Source of the DNA: Streptomyces sp. 8L
GTDB taxonomy: Bacteria; Actinomycetota; Actinomycetes; Streptomycetales; Streptomycetaceae
Direction: 5' to 3'
Assembly (NCBI RefSeq): GCF_020176795.1
Contig: NZ_JAIUKE010000039.1
Span: forward strand, 9,192-46,262
DNA: 37,071 bases
Of this stretch, positions 15,701 through 26,500 are shown piece after piece. The translations under genes were made by a program, and so were the position numbers. Each line of letters opens with the position of its first letter. Positions within the stretch are counted from its first letter, which is position 1. The notes beneath the pieces were generated by a model, which worked only from the letters and a program-made list of their open reading frames with translations, had not been told where the DNA came from and did not search any database.

Positions 15701-18700
15701 ACTGCGTGAGCTGCTCGGCGGCCATGGTGTCGCCCTGAGCCAGCAAACCCGTGGCGTGGCAGGTCCAGTCGTCGTCCAGGTCGTGGGTGAGGTCGTCCGG
15801 CCGGGAGTAGACGCTGAGCCGGCGGGTGCCGTCCTCCTGGGGCGCGCCGACCACGACCTGCAACGACACACCACCAGTGGCCGGCAGCAGCAGCGGTGCC
15901 TGGAAGGTCAGGTCCTCGACCCGGTCCCAGCCGACCTGGTCGCCCGCGCGGAAGGCCAACTCCAGCAATGCGGTGCCGGGTACCAGAACCGTGCCGGCAA
16001 CCGTGTGGTCGGCCAGCCAGGGGTGGGTGCGCACCGACAGCCGTCCGGTGAACAGCACGCCCCCGGTCTCCGGCAGCGCGATGGAGGCGCCCAGCAGCGG
16101 GTGGCCGGCGGCGACCAGACCGATCGAGGCGGCATCCCCGGCCGGGTTGGAGTCCTCCAGCCAGAAGCTGTCATGCTGGAAGGCATAGGTGGGCAGGTCC
16201 ACGACTTTCGCGCCGGGGAACATCTTGGCCCAGTCGACGCTCACGCCGTGCACGTAGGCCTGGGCCATGGCCAGCAGGAACCGGTCCATGCCGCCCTCGT
16301 CCCGGCGCAGCGTGCCCCAGGTGGCGGCGTCGGCGCCGAGGTCGTCGATCACGTCCTGGAGGCCGACCACCAGCGCCGGGTGCGGGCTGATCTCCAGCAG
16401 CAGCGGGAAACCCTGCTCCAGCGCGGTTCGTGCGGCGCCCTCGAAGCGGACGGTGTGCCGCACGTTGCTGTACCAGTGTTCCACGCCCAGCTCGCCGGTC
16501 CGCTCGCGGCGGCCGGTAACTGTGGAGAAGAACGGCACGGTGGAATCGACCGGGACCAGCGTGCTCAGCATCTCCAGCATCTGCTGGCCGACGGTGTCCA
16601 CCTGCACCGAGTGGCCGGCCAGGAACACCGGGATGCGGCGGGCGGTGACGCCGTCGGCGGTCAGCCGCGTCTCCAGCTCGGCCAGCGCATCGGGTTCGCC
16701 GGAGACGACCACGGCGCTCGGGCCGTTCACGGCGGCGATGGAGATCCGGTCGCCGTACGGGCGGACCAGCGGTTCCAGCTCGTCGTGGCTCAGCCGCACC
16801 GACATCATGCCGCCGGAGCCGGACAGCGGGGCCAGCATCCGGCTGCGCAGCGCGACCACGCGCGCCGTCTCCTCGCGGGAGACCGCTCCGGCCACGTGCG
16901 CGGCGATGATCTCGCCCTGGCTGTGGCCGAGAACCGCGGCCGGATCGACGCCGTACGAGCGCCAGAGCGCGGCCAGCGACACCAGGACCGCGAACAGCAC
17001 CGGCTGCACCACGTCGACCCGGTCCATCGAAGGTGCGCCGTCGACGCCACGGATGACGTCCAGTGGCGAGAAGTCGATCCACTCGCTGAGCGCGTCGCAG
17101 CAGGCCGCGAACTCCTCGGCGAACACCGGTGAGGAGGCCAGCAGTCCGACGGCCATGCCGTCCCACTGGGTGCCCTGGCCGGGGAAGACGAACACGACCC
17201 GGCTGTCCCGGCGGGCGGTGCCCTCGACCACGGTGGCCGACGACTCGCCGTCGACCACCGCACGCAGGCCGGCCAGCAGCTCGCCGCGGTTCCGGCCGAC
17301 GATGACCGCGCGGTGCTCGAAGGCGCTGCGGGTGGTGGCCAGCGACAGACCGACGTCGGCCGCCGACAGGCGTTCGTGCGTCTCCAGGTACCCGAGGAGG
17401 CGGGCCGCCTGGCCCTTCAGCGCCGCAGCAGACCGGGCGGACAGAACCCATGGCACGCAAGGGATGTCAGTGGGCTCGGCTGTTTGCTCGGCCGTGCCCT
17501 GGGGTGCCTGCTCCAGAATGATGTGGGCGTTGGTGCCGCTGGCGCCGAAGGAGGAGACGGCGACCCGGCGGGGCCGGCCGGTTTCCGGCCACGGGGCGGT
17601 TTCGCGCAGCAGGCGCACCATGCCGCCGGCCCATTCGACCTGATCGGTCGGCTCGGTCACGTGCAACGACTTGGGCATCACGCCGTGGCGCAGCATGAGG
17701 ATGCCCTTGATCACGCCGCCGACACCGGCCGCTGCCTGGGTGTGGCCGATGTTGGACTTCAGCGAGCCCAACCACAGCGGGCGGTCCCGGTCCTGGCCGT
17801 AAGTGGCCAGCAGCGCCTGGGCCTCGATCGGATCACCGAGGGCGGTGCCCGTGCCGTGCGCCTCCACGACGTCGACTTCGTTGGCGGACAAGCCTGCGCT
17901 GGCCAGCGCCTGGCGGATCACGCGCCGCTGGGCCGGGCCGCTCGGCGCGGTCAGGCCGTTGGACGCTCCGTCCTGGTTGATCGCCGAGCCCCTGACCACG
18001 GCCAGCACGCGGTGACCGTTGCGCTGGGCGTCGGACAGCCGCTCCAACACCAGCATGCCGACGCCCTCGGACATCGACGTGCCGTCAGCGCCGGTGTCGA
18101 ACGGCTTGCACCGGCCGTCGGCCGCCAGCCCGCCCTGCCGGCTGAACTCGATGAGCGTGGATGGAGTGGCCATCACGGTGACACCGCCGGCCAGCGCGAA
18201 CGTGCTCTCCCCCTGGCGCAGCGACTGCATGGCCAGGTGCAGCGACACCAGCGAGGAGGAGCACGCCGTGTCCACCGACACCGCGGGGCCTTCCAGGCCC
18301 AGCAGGTAGGACACGCGGCCGGACGCGACACTTGCGGCCCCGCCGACCAACAGCTGGCCCTCGAAGCCCGCCGGCGCCGCGGGCAGGCGGGAGACGTAGT
18401 CGTTGTGCGTGATGCCGGCGAACACACCGACCGAGCCGCCGCGCAGCCCGGCCGGGTCGATGCGGGCGTTCTCCAACGCCTCCCAGCAGGTCTCCAGCAG
18501 CAGCCGCTGCTGCGGGTCCATGGTCACGGCCTCGCGCGGGCTGATGCCGAAGAACGCCGGGTCGAACCGGTCCGCACAGTCGACGAAGCCGCACTCGCTG
18601 ACGTAGGAGGTGCCGACATGCGCGGGGTCCGGGTCGTAGACGGTCTCCAGGTCCCAGCCGGGCCGGTCGGGGAACGTCGAGATGGCGTCCACCTCGTCCA

Positions 18701-18878
18701 GCACCAGCCGCCACAGGTCGTCGGGGTTCTCCACGCCGCCGGGGAACCGGCAGGCCATGCCAACCACGGCGATCGGTTCGTTGCCGCGCTGCTCGGCCTC
18801 GCGCAGGCGCTCGCGGGTCTGGTAGAGCTCGGCCGTGACGCGCTTGAAGTAGTCGAGGAGCTTCGGGTCCTCAGCCAT
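11576..18878 (-). CDS. Type I PKS, terminal module n: KS-AT-DH-ER-KR-ACP-TE (frame broken at a poly-G/C tract)
   Basis: This gene encodes the last extension module and the releasing thioesterase. An N-terminal coiled docking helix (1-33) precedes the KS (34-460; Cys206, His341, His379). The AT (560-860) has active Ser652 in GHSQGE and LAGH at 752-755, an ethylmalonyl-type signature. The DH (924-1200) has intact HxxxGxxxxP (His957) and Asp1125. The ER (1430-1735) has [12 protein letters not shown]. The KR (1736-1915) has [12 protein letters not shown] (B-type) and Tyr1879. The C-terminal piece carries ACP Ser in LGFDSL and TE with GHSSGG. The sequence is sound to about 12911. A G/C-run tract then shifts the frame by one base, and proper coding resumes near 12742 and ends at 11576. 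I treat it as one gene with a sequence error. The start is the ATG at 18878, with only a weak GGCGG upstream, 48 bases after the preceding PKS gene. Confidence 0.92.
12757..12905. other. Poly-G/C tract interrupting the PKS gene, probable sequence or assembly error
   Basis: About 150 bases are nearly all long C or G runs, giving translations of Gly, Pro and Arg only. The flanking coding sequence is normal on both sides: the KR tail IRTRRTAER to the right and the ACP linker LRQLSRLSE to the left. The reading frames before and after differ by one base. A KR-ACP linker of ordinary length would fit in this space. The composition matches the tract at the window start and nothing else in the window, so a low-quality or mis-filled gap is the best reading. 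Confidence 0.75.
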
Positions 18879-18926
18879 CGCAGTTAACCGCCAATCCAGT
18901 TGGGAAAGTCGATGTCCGGGACGTGC

Positions 18927-21900
18927 TCATCGGCCGAACTCCTTGTCCACGAACGCATAGAGGTCCTCGACACTGGCCGCACGCAGCTGGTCGGCGACCT
19001 GGTCGGCCTCGTGCTGGCCGGCGTCGAGCCGGGCGAGCGCGGCCTGCAGCCGCAGCCCGACCGACTCCCGCACCACCGCGTTCCCGCCGAGTTCGGCGAG
19101 CGCGGCCTCCATCTGGTCCAGCTTGGCCAGCACCAGCGCGGCCGGGTCGCCCTCGGCCGGGCCGAGCAGTTCGGCCAGGTGGGCGACCAGGCTGACCACC
19201 GTCGGGTGGTCGAACACCAGGCTGCTGGGCAGCGCGAGACCGGTTTTGGCAATCAGCCGGTTGCGCAGCTCAACCGCAGCCAGTGAGTCGAACCCCAGGT
19301 CGCGGAAAGCCTGTTCGGGGTCGACGGCGCTGTCGTCGGTGTGGCCGAGAGTGCCGGCGACCTCGCGGCGGACCAGCGTCCGCAGCTGCACGATTCGTTC
19401 CTCGCCGACCAGGTCGGCCAGCAGCTCCACCCACTCCGCGCCGGTGTTCCCGGACGGCTCGACTGCCGGGGTCATCGCGGTGAACAGCGGGCTCGGGCGG
19501 GCGCCGGTGAACAGCGGCTGGAATGTGGCCCAGTCGACGTCGGCGACCGTGACGGTGGCCGACTGGCCGGCGACGGCCGATCGCAGGGCGGCCAGCGCGT
19601 CGGCCGTGCTCATCGTGTGCAGCCCGTGCCGGGCGGCCTGCCGGTCGATCTCGTCGCCGGCGCTCATTCCGCCGTCGGCCCACGGACCCCACGCGATCGA
19701 GACAGCCGACCCCCCGTCGGCGCGGCGGCGCTCGGCCAGCGCGTCAAGGAAGGCGTTCGCGGGGGCGTACGCCGCGTGGCCCGCGCTGCCCCAGACACCG
19801 GCGACGGAAGAGAACAGCACAAAGTGCTCGACGTCGCCGACCAGCCGGTCCAGGTTGCGGGCACCGGCGACCTTGCCGGACAGCACCTCGGCGAAGGTCT
19901 CCGGCGTGGTGGCGTCCAGTTCGATGGTCCGGATGGCGCCGGCGGTGTGGAACACCGCCGTCACCGGGTGCTCGCCCAGCAGCGCGGCCAGAGCGTCGGC
20001 GTCGGCGACGTCGCAGGCGGCGACCGTGACCCGGCTGCCCAGCGCGGTCAGCTCGGCGGTGAGCGCATCGACGCCGGGCGCGGCGGAACCCGACCGGCTG
20101 GTCAGCACCAGGTGCTCCGCACCGAGGCCGGCCAGCCAGCGGGCCACGTGCGAGCCGAGGCCGCCGGTGCCGCCAGTGATCAGCACCGCACCCTTGGTCG
20201 TCCACTTTCCACTGTCCTGGGTGGACGGCACGGTGGCCGGAATCAGCCTGCGGCCAAAGGCACCCTTTGCACGGATCACGACCTGGTCCTCATCGCCGGT
20301 GCCGGCGAGTACGGCGGCGAGCCGGATGCCGACCCGGCCGCCCAGGACGGAAGGAAGGTCGATCAGGCCGCCCCAGCGGTTCGAGTGCTCCAGCGCGGCG
20401 ACCCGGCCGAAGCCCCAGACCATCGCCTGGGTCTCGTCGTCGTGGTCGTACACCGACTCGCGGGTGGCCGCCCACAGCGGGGCATCCAGTCCGGCGTCGC
20501 CCAGTGCCTGCACGAGCGCGGCAGTGGTGGCCAGCCCGACCGGGACGGCCTCGTGTGCCGACGGGGACTCATCCACGGCGAGCAGGCTGACCACACCGGA
20601 GGGCTGACCGGCGGCGGCGAGCAGGGCGGCGAAGGTCTCGCGATCGGTGTCGCCGGCCACCCGCAGCACGTCGACGTCGGCGCAGTGCGGCTTGAGGCTG
20701 TCGATGACCGCGTTGGTCCAGTCCTGCTCGGCCGGCGCGACGACCAGCCATGTGCCGACCAGTACGGGATCGGCGGCCGGCTCGGGCAACGCGGCCCAGT
20801 CGACCTGATACCGCCAAGCGTCCGTCTTGGACGCGCTTCGTTCGTACTTGCGCAGCAGGGAGTCGTTACGCAGCCAGTAGCGCTCGTGTTGGAAGGCGTA
20901 AGTGGGCAGATCGACGGTGGAAGCGCCCTCGAACATCGCCGTCCACTCGATCCCGGCGCCGCGGGTCCACGCCCGGCCGGCCGCGGTGAGCGCGGAGGCG
21001 ACCTCCGGCCGGCCGGCCCGCAGCGAGGAGATCCACTCGGCGTCCGGGGCACTGTCCTGGCCGGAGCCGGTCAGCACGGCGTCCGGACCGAGTTCGACGA
21101 ATGTGGTGAAGCCCTGGGCGGCCAACTCCCGGACGCCGTCGGCGAACCGGACGGTCTCCCGCACGTGCCGCACCCAGTAGTCCGGAGTGGACAGTGCTGG
21201 TTCACCGAGCTTGCCGGACACCAGGGACAACACGGGAATCAGCGGCTGCTTGAACTCCAGCCCGCCAGCCACCGTGGCGAACTCGTCCAGCATCGGCTTC
21301 ATCAGCACGGAGTGGAACGCGTGGCTGACCCGCAGTCGCTTGGTGCGGCGACCAGACTGCGCCAACTGCTCGGCTACGGACAACACGCACTGTTCCACGC
21401 CGGCCAGCACGACCGAGGTCGGGCCGTTCACGGCGGCGATGTTGACACCGTCGGTCAGCAGCGGGCGGACGTCGTCCTCGGCGGCCTCGACCGCGACCAT
21501 CGCGCCGCCCTCGGGCAGAGCCTGCATCAGCCGGGCCCTGGCCATGACGAGCTTGCCGGCATCGGCAAGCGAGAGCACACCGGCCACGTGCGCGGCGGCG
21601 ATCTCGCCGACGGAGTGACCGCCGACCGCGCCGGGCCGCAGCCCCCACGACTCGAACAGCCGGTACAGGGCAACCTCGAAGGCGAACAACGCAGGCTGTG
21701 CCCAGCCGGTCTGGTCCAGCGCGCCGCCGGCGCCGAAGACGGCGGCCCGCACGCCCGGGTCGAGCGCTTCGCACGCGGCGTTGAAGGCAGCGGTGTACAC
21801 CGGGAACGTCTCGTACAGCTCGCGCCCCATACCGGCCCGTTGCGCCCCTTGGCCGGTGAACAACACCGCGAGCCCGCCACCGAGCCGACCACGGGCCAGG

Positions 21901-23543
21901 TTCGGCGCCGCCCCACCTTCGGCCAGCGCCCGCAGCCCGGCGACCAGCTCGTCCCGGTTCCCGCCCAGCACAACGGCTCGACGGTCAAGCGCGCCACGGG
22001 TAGTGGCCAGCGAGTAAGCGATGTCCACATCGGACTGATCGGCAAGCGCAGCCAGCAGGCGCTCGGCCTGTCCGCGTAGCGACTGGTCCGATTTGGCCGA
22101 CAGCACCCAGGGAATCAAGGCGGGTGCGACGACCTCGGCCGGCGCGGCCTCGACCTCGGGAGCCTCCTCCAGGATGACGTGCGTGTTGGTGCCGCTGGCG
22201 CCGAACGAGGAGACCCCCGCGCGGCGGGGCCGGCCGGTCGCCGACCACTCGTCCTGCTCGGTGAGCAGGGCCACGGTGCCGGCCGACCAGTCGACCTCGG
22301 TGGTGGGCTTGCCGATGTGCAGCGACTTCGGCAGGACGCCGTGCCGCATGGCCTGGACCATCTTGATGATGCCGGCTATGCCGGCCGCGGCCTGGGTGTG
22401 GCCGATATTGGACTTGATCGACCCCAGCCGCAGCGGCCGGCCGGCCGGGCGGTCCTTGCCGTAGACGGAGATCAGTGCCTGGGCCTCGATCGGATCGCCG
22501 AGCGAGGTGCCGGTGCCGTGCGCCTCGACCGCGTCCACCTGGGACGGCGCCAGGCCGGCCGACTCCAGGGCCTGCCGGATCACCCGGGCCTGGGCCGGGC
22601 CGCTGGGCGCGGTCAGGCCGTTGGAGGCACCGTCCTGGTTCACCGCGCTGCCCCGCACGATCGCCAGCACCTCGTGACCGTTGCGGCGGGCGTCGGACAG
22701 CCGCTCCAGGGCCAGCCAGCCGGCCCCTTCGGACATCGACGTGCCGTCCGCGTCGTCGGAGAACGCCTGGCAGCGGGCTTTGGGCGACAGGCCGCGCTGG
22801 TGGCTGAACCCGATGTACAGCGTCGGCGTGGTCATCACGGTGATGCCGCCGACCAGCGCGATGGGGCACTCGCCCCGGCGCAGCGCGTGCGCGGCCAGGT
22901 GCAGCGCCACCAGGGAGGAGGAGCAGGCCGTGTCCACGGTCATGGACGGGCCCTCGAAGCCGAACACGTAGGACACGCGACCGGACATGATGCTGGCGGT
23001 GGCGCCGGTGACGCTGTGGCCGGCCAGGTCGTCGGGCGCGGTGGACAGGCCGATCACGTGGTCCTGGCCGTTGTTGCCGAGGAAGACGCCGGTCCGGCTG
23101 CCGCGCAGGGTGGCCGGGTCGATCTTTGCCCGTTCCAGCACCTCCCACGCGGTCTCCAGCAGCAGCCGCTGCTGCGGGTCGGTGGCGACGGCCTCCTTCG
23201 GGCTCATGCCGAAGAAGCCCGCGTCGAATTCGGCGACGTCGTCGAGGAAACCGCCCTCCCGCACGTAGGAGCGGCCCGGGCGGCCGGGCTCGGGGTCGTA
23301 GATGGCCTCGATGTCCCAGTCCCGGTCGGCCGGGAAGGGCGTGATGGCGTCCGTGCCGGCCGCGACCAGGTCCCACAGCTGCTCCGGCGACGTGACGCCG
23401 CCGGGCATCCGGCACGACATGCCGATCACCGCGATCGGCTCGTGCTCGCGCTCCCGGGCCGCGGCCAGCTGCTGCTTGGCCTCCTTGAGGTCGTTGGTCA
23501 CCCACCGGAGGTAATCGACCAGCTTGTCTTCCTGCGTCGTCAT
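18927..23543 (-). CDS. Type I PKS, module n-1: KS-AT-KR-ACP
   Basis: This 1538-residue single-module PKS adds a malonyl unit and reduces the beta-keto group to a hydroxyl. An N-terminal docking coil ([20 protein letters not shown]) is followed by the KS (35-460; Cys207, His342, His382). The AT (558-860) has Ser644 in GHSVGE and HAFH at 741-744, the malonyl signature. There is no DH or ER. The KR (catalytic half about 1118-1290) has TGGTGGLG, Tyr1259, Trp1251 eight residues before Tyr and His1256 three before it, and it lacks the LDD motif. By the usual rules this is an A2-type KR, giving an L-configured hydroxyl. The ACP has Ser1420 in LGFDS. The C-terminal docking tail ([14 protein letters not shown]) should meet the coil of the next protein. 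The ATG at 23543 has GAAGGA upstream and follows the previous gene by 36 bases. Confidence 0.97.
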   Translation of the reverse strand: MTTQEDKLVDYLRWVTNDLKEAKQQLAAAREREHEPIAVIGMSCRMPGGVTSPEQLWDLVAAGTDAITPFPADRDWDIEAIYDPEPGRPGRSYVREGGFLDDVAEFDAGFFGMSPKEAVATDPQQRLLLETAWEVLERAKIDPATLRGSRTGVFLGNNGQDHVIGLSTAPDDLAGHSVTGATASIMSGRVSYVFGFEGPSMTVDTACSSSLVALHLAAHALRRGECPIALVGGITVMTTPTLYIGFSHQRGLSPKARCQAFSDDADGTSMSEGAGWLALERLSDARRNGHEVLAIVRGSAVNQDGASNGLTAPSGPAQARVIRQALESAGLAPSQVDAVEAHGTGTSLGDPIEAQALISVYGKDRPAGRPLRLGSIKSNIGHTQAAAGIAGIIKMVQAMRHGVLPKSLHIGKPTTEVDWSAGTVALLTEQDEWSATGRPRRAGVSSFGASGTNTHVILEEAPEVEAAPAEVVAPALIPWVLSAKSDQSLRGQAERLLAALADQSDVDIAYSLATTRGALDRRAVVLGGNRDELVAGLRALAEGGAAPNLARGRLGGGLAVLFTGQGAQRAGMGRELYETFPVYTAAFNAACEALDPGVRAAVFGAGGALDQTGWAQPALFAFEVALYRLFESWGLRPGAVGGHSVGEIAAAHVAGVLSLADAGKLVMARARLMQALPEGGAMVAVEAAEDDVRPLLTDGVNIAAVNGPTSVVLAGVEQCVLSVAEQLAQSGRRTKRLRVSHAFHSVLMKPMLDEFATVAGGLEFKQPLIPVLSLVSGKLGEPALSTPDYWVRHVRETVRFADGVRELAAQGFTTFVELGPDAVLTGSGQDSAPDAEWISSLRAGRPEVASALTAAGRAWTRGAGIEWTAMFEGASTVDLPTYAFQHERYWLRNDSLLRKYERSASKTDAWRYQVDWAALPEPAADPVLVGTWLVVAPAEQDWTNAVIDSLKPHCADVDVLRVAGDTDRETFAALLAAAGQPSGVVSLLAVDESPSAHEAVPVGLATTAALVQALGDAGLDAPLWAATRESVYDHDDETQAMVWGFGRVAALEHSNRWGGLIDLPSVLGGRVGIRLAAVLAGTGDEDQVVIRAKGAFGRRLIPATVPSTQDSGKWTTKGAVLITGGTGGLGSHVARWLAGLGAEHLVLTSRSGSAAPGVDALTAELTALGSRVTVAACDVADADALAALLGEHPVTAVFHTAGAIRTIELDATTPETFAEVLSGKVAGARNLDRLVGDVEHFVLFSSVAGVWGSAGHAAYAPANAFLDALAERRRADGGSAVSIAWGPWADGGMSAGDEIDRQAARHGLHTMSTADALAALRSAVAGQSATVTVADVDWATFQPLFTGARPSPLFTAMTPAVEPSGNTGAEWVELLADLVGEERIVQLRTLVRREVAGTLGHTDDSAVDPEQAFRDLGFDSLAAVELRNRLIAKTGLALPSSLVFDHPTVVSLVAHLAELLGPAEGDPAALVLAKLDQMEAALAELGGNAVVRESVGLRLQAALARLDAGQHEADQVADQLRAASVEDLYAFVDKEFGR

Positions 23544-23579
23544 CAGTGATCAATCCTTCGTCGTCGCCAGCCGCTCTGG

Positions 23580-26500
23580 TCAGTCCCGGCCGCGCCCGAG
23601 CTCGTTGTCGATGTAGGCCAACAGGTCGTCGGTCGAGGCGGTGGACAGGTCGGTCGACCCGGCGGCGTCCTCGGCGGGCTCGGTCGCGCGCTGGTTGCGT
23701 TCCCAGCCGCTGAGGATCCAGCGCAGCCGCTCGGTCACCTGGGCCGCGGCCGTGTCGTCCGGGGGCAGGGCGGCCAGTGCCGCCTCCAGCCGGTCGAACT
23801 CGGCCTGCGCGGGGGCGACCTCGGCGGCCCCCTCGGGCACCAGCTCGCCGAGCAGGAACTCAGCCAGCGCCCGCGGGGTGGGGTGGTCGAACACCAGCGT
23901 GGCCGGCAGCGTCAGGCCGGTGGTGACCTTGAGCCGGTTGCGCAGCTCGACCGCGGTCAGCGAGTCGTAACCCAGGTCCCGGAACGCCTCGTCGGTGGGC
24001 ACCAGCTGGGCCGAGACGTGGCCGAGCACGGCGGCGGCCTGCCCCCGGACCAGATCAATCATGAATTGCTGCTGGTCCCTGCCGGCCAGCGCGGCCAGAT
24101 GGTCGGCCAGCGACGACGACGAGGACGGCGCCGAGTCGGCGCCCCGCCGGGCGACGGTCCTGATCAGCGCCCGCAGCAGTGGCGGCACGACTCGGCCTGC
24201 CGCCCGGACCGCGGCGATGTTCAGCCGCATCGGCAGCACGAACGGATCGTCCAACCGGACGCTGACGTCGTGCAGGGCCATGCCCTGCACGAACCCGAAC
24301 GGCAGCAGCCCGTTCTTGCCCATCCGGCCCCGGTCGTGGTCGGTGAGGTGACCGGCCAGCCCGGTGTTGCCGGTATCGGCGTCGGCCTCCCAGGCGCCCC
24401 ACGCGAGCGAGCTTCCGGCCAGACCCGACGACCGGCGGTGCGCCGCCATGGCGTCCAGGAAGGCGTTGGCCGCCGCGTAGCCGCCCTGACCGCCGCCACC
24501 GAGCGTGCCGGCCGCCGAGGAGAAGATCGTGAACTGGGCGAGGTCGAGGTGGCGGGTCAGTTCGTGCAGATGCCACACCGCGTCGACCTTCGGCCGAAAC
24601 ACCTTGTCCAGCCGCGCACGGTCCAGCGAGCCGATCACGCCGTCGTCGACCAAGCCGGCGGAGTGCACAACACCGGTCAGCGGATGCTCGGCGGGGATCG
24701 CGTCCAGCAAGGCCTTGAGCGCACGGGCGTCGGCGACGTCGCAAGCCGCGACGGTGACGGTCGCGCCCAGTTCGGTCAGCTCTCGGACCAGCGGCGGGAT
24801 CGTCGGCGCTTCCTCGCCACGCCGGCTGACCAGCAGCAGGTTACGCACATCGGTCGTCGCCACCAAGTGCTTGGCGGTGTAGCGGGCGAGCATGCCGGAG
24901 GCACCCGTGATCAGCACGGTGCCGGCGGAGTCCAGCTCACGCGGCTGCCCGGTGGGCTCGGAGACCGGAACGCGACCAAGTCGCGCCACCGACGCCACGC
25001 CGTTGCGGACAGCGACCTGGAACTCGTCGACAGCCACGGCGGCCGCGACGGCACGCGGGATGAGCCGCAGCGAATCCTCGTCCTCGTCCACATCGAACAG
25101 CAGCAGCCGGTCCGGGTTCTCCGACTGCGCCGACCGCAGCAGGCCCCACACCGCCGCCTGCACCACGTCGATGTCCCCACTGGCGTTGACCGCGTTGCTG
25201 GTCACGACGACAAGTCGCGACGAGGTGAACCGGTCGTCGGCCAACCACTGCTGCACCAGCTCCAGCACCTGACCGGTGACGCGGCGCACCGCACCTGGCA
25301 CATCGGTGCCCTCCACGGGGCCGCCGAGCGTGTCCACCGGCAGCACCAGGATGTCCGGCACGGCATCGGCGGCGTCCAAGTCGGACCACTGGGCGTGGCA
25401 ACGCACCGAGCTGTCGGCCTGGGTGAGGGACATCGACACCGCGGAGTCGCCGAGCACCACCCACGCACCGGTGGACGGCACGGACGTCGGCAGAGTCAGC
25501 GGCGCCCAGTCCAGCCGGAACAGCGCGCGGTGGTTGCCACCGGAGACGGTCGGCACGCCCTGGGCGGCGATCTCCCGCAGTTGCAGCGTGTCGACGGACA
25601 GCACCAGCCGGCCCGTCTCGTCGACGGCCGTCACGGTGAGGGTCTCCTCGCTCGTGATTACCATCTTCAGCCGCATCAGCGGGGCGCCCGGGTTGTACAG
25701 GCGCACGCCGCTCCAGTTGAACGGCAGTCGCAGCGGCTCGCCCTCCACCCGGGGCTTGCCCGCGATCAGGGCGTGGAACGCGGCGTCGAACAGCGCCGGG
25801 TGCATGCCGTAGCGGTGCGCGTGAACGCGCTCGTCCTGCGGCAGCGAGACCTCGGCGTACACCTCGTCGCCACGCACCCAGACGCCGCGCAGGCCCTGGA
25901 AGGTGGGGCCGTAGCCGTAGCCGTGAGCCACCAACTGCTCGTAGATCTCCTCGGCGCTGACGTAGCGGGTGTTTCGTGGCGGCCACACCATAAGGTCGGT
26001 CACCTCCGGCGGCTGCGGGGTGTCCGGGCTCAGCCAGCCGGTGACGTGGCACGTCCAGTCCTCGTCGTCGCCGTCGTCGCCGACGGTCTCCGGTCGCGAG
26101 TACACGGTCAGCTGGCGCTGGCCGCTGTCGACCGGCGGGGCGACGACCACCTGCACGGCCCAGCCGCCGCTCTCGTTGAAGAGCAACGGAGTCTGCACCG
26201 TCAGTTCCTCGATGCGGGCGCAGCCGACGTGCTCGGCGGCGTGGAGGCCCAGCTCGATGAAGCCGGTGCCGGGCAGGATGGTCATGCCGGAGACCACGTG
26301 GTCGCCGATCCACGGCAGCGTCGGCACGGACAGGCGGCCGGTGAACAGCGTGCCGTTCGTGTCGGGCAGCGGCACCTCCGCGGTGACCATGGGGTGCTTG
26401 GACGCCACCAGCCCCAGCGAGGTGGCGTCACCCGTGCTGGCCTGGTTGACCAGCCAGTACCGCTCGCCCTGGAACGCGTAGGTGGGCACGTCCACGACGC

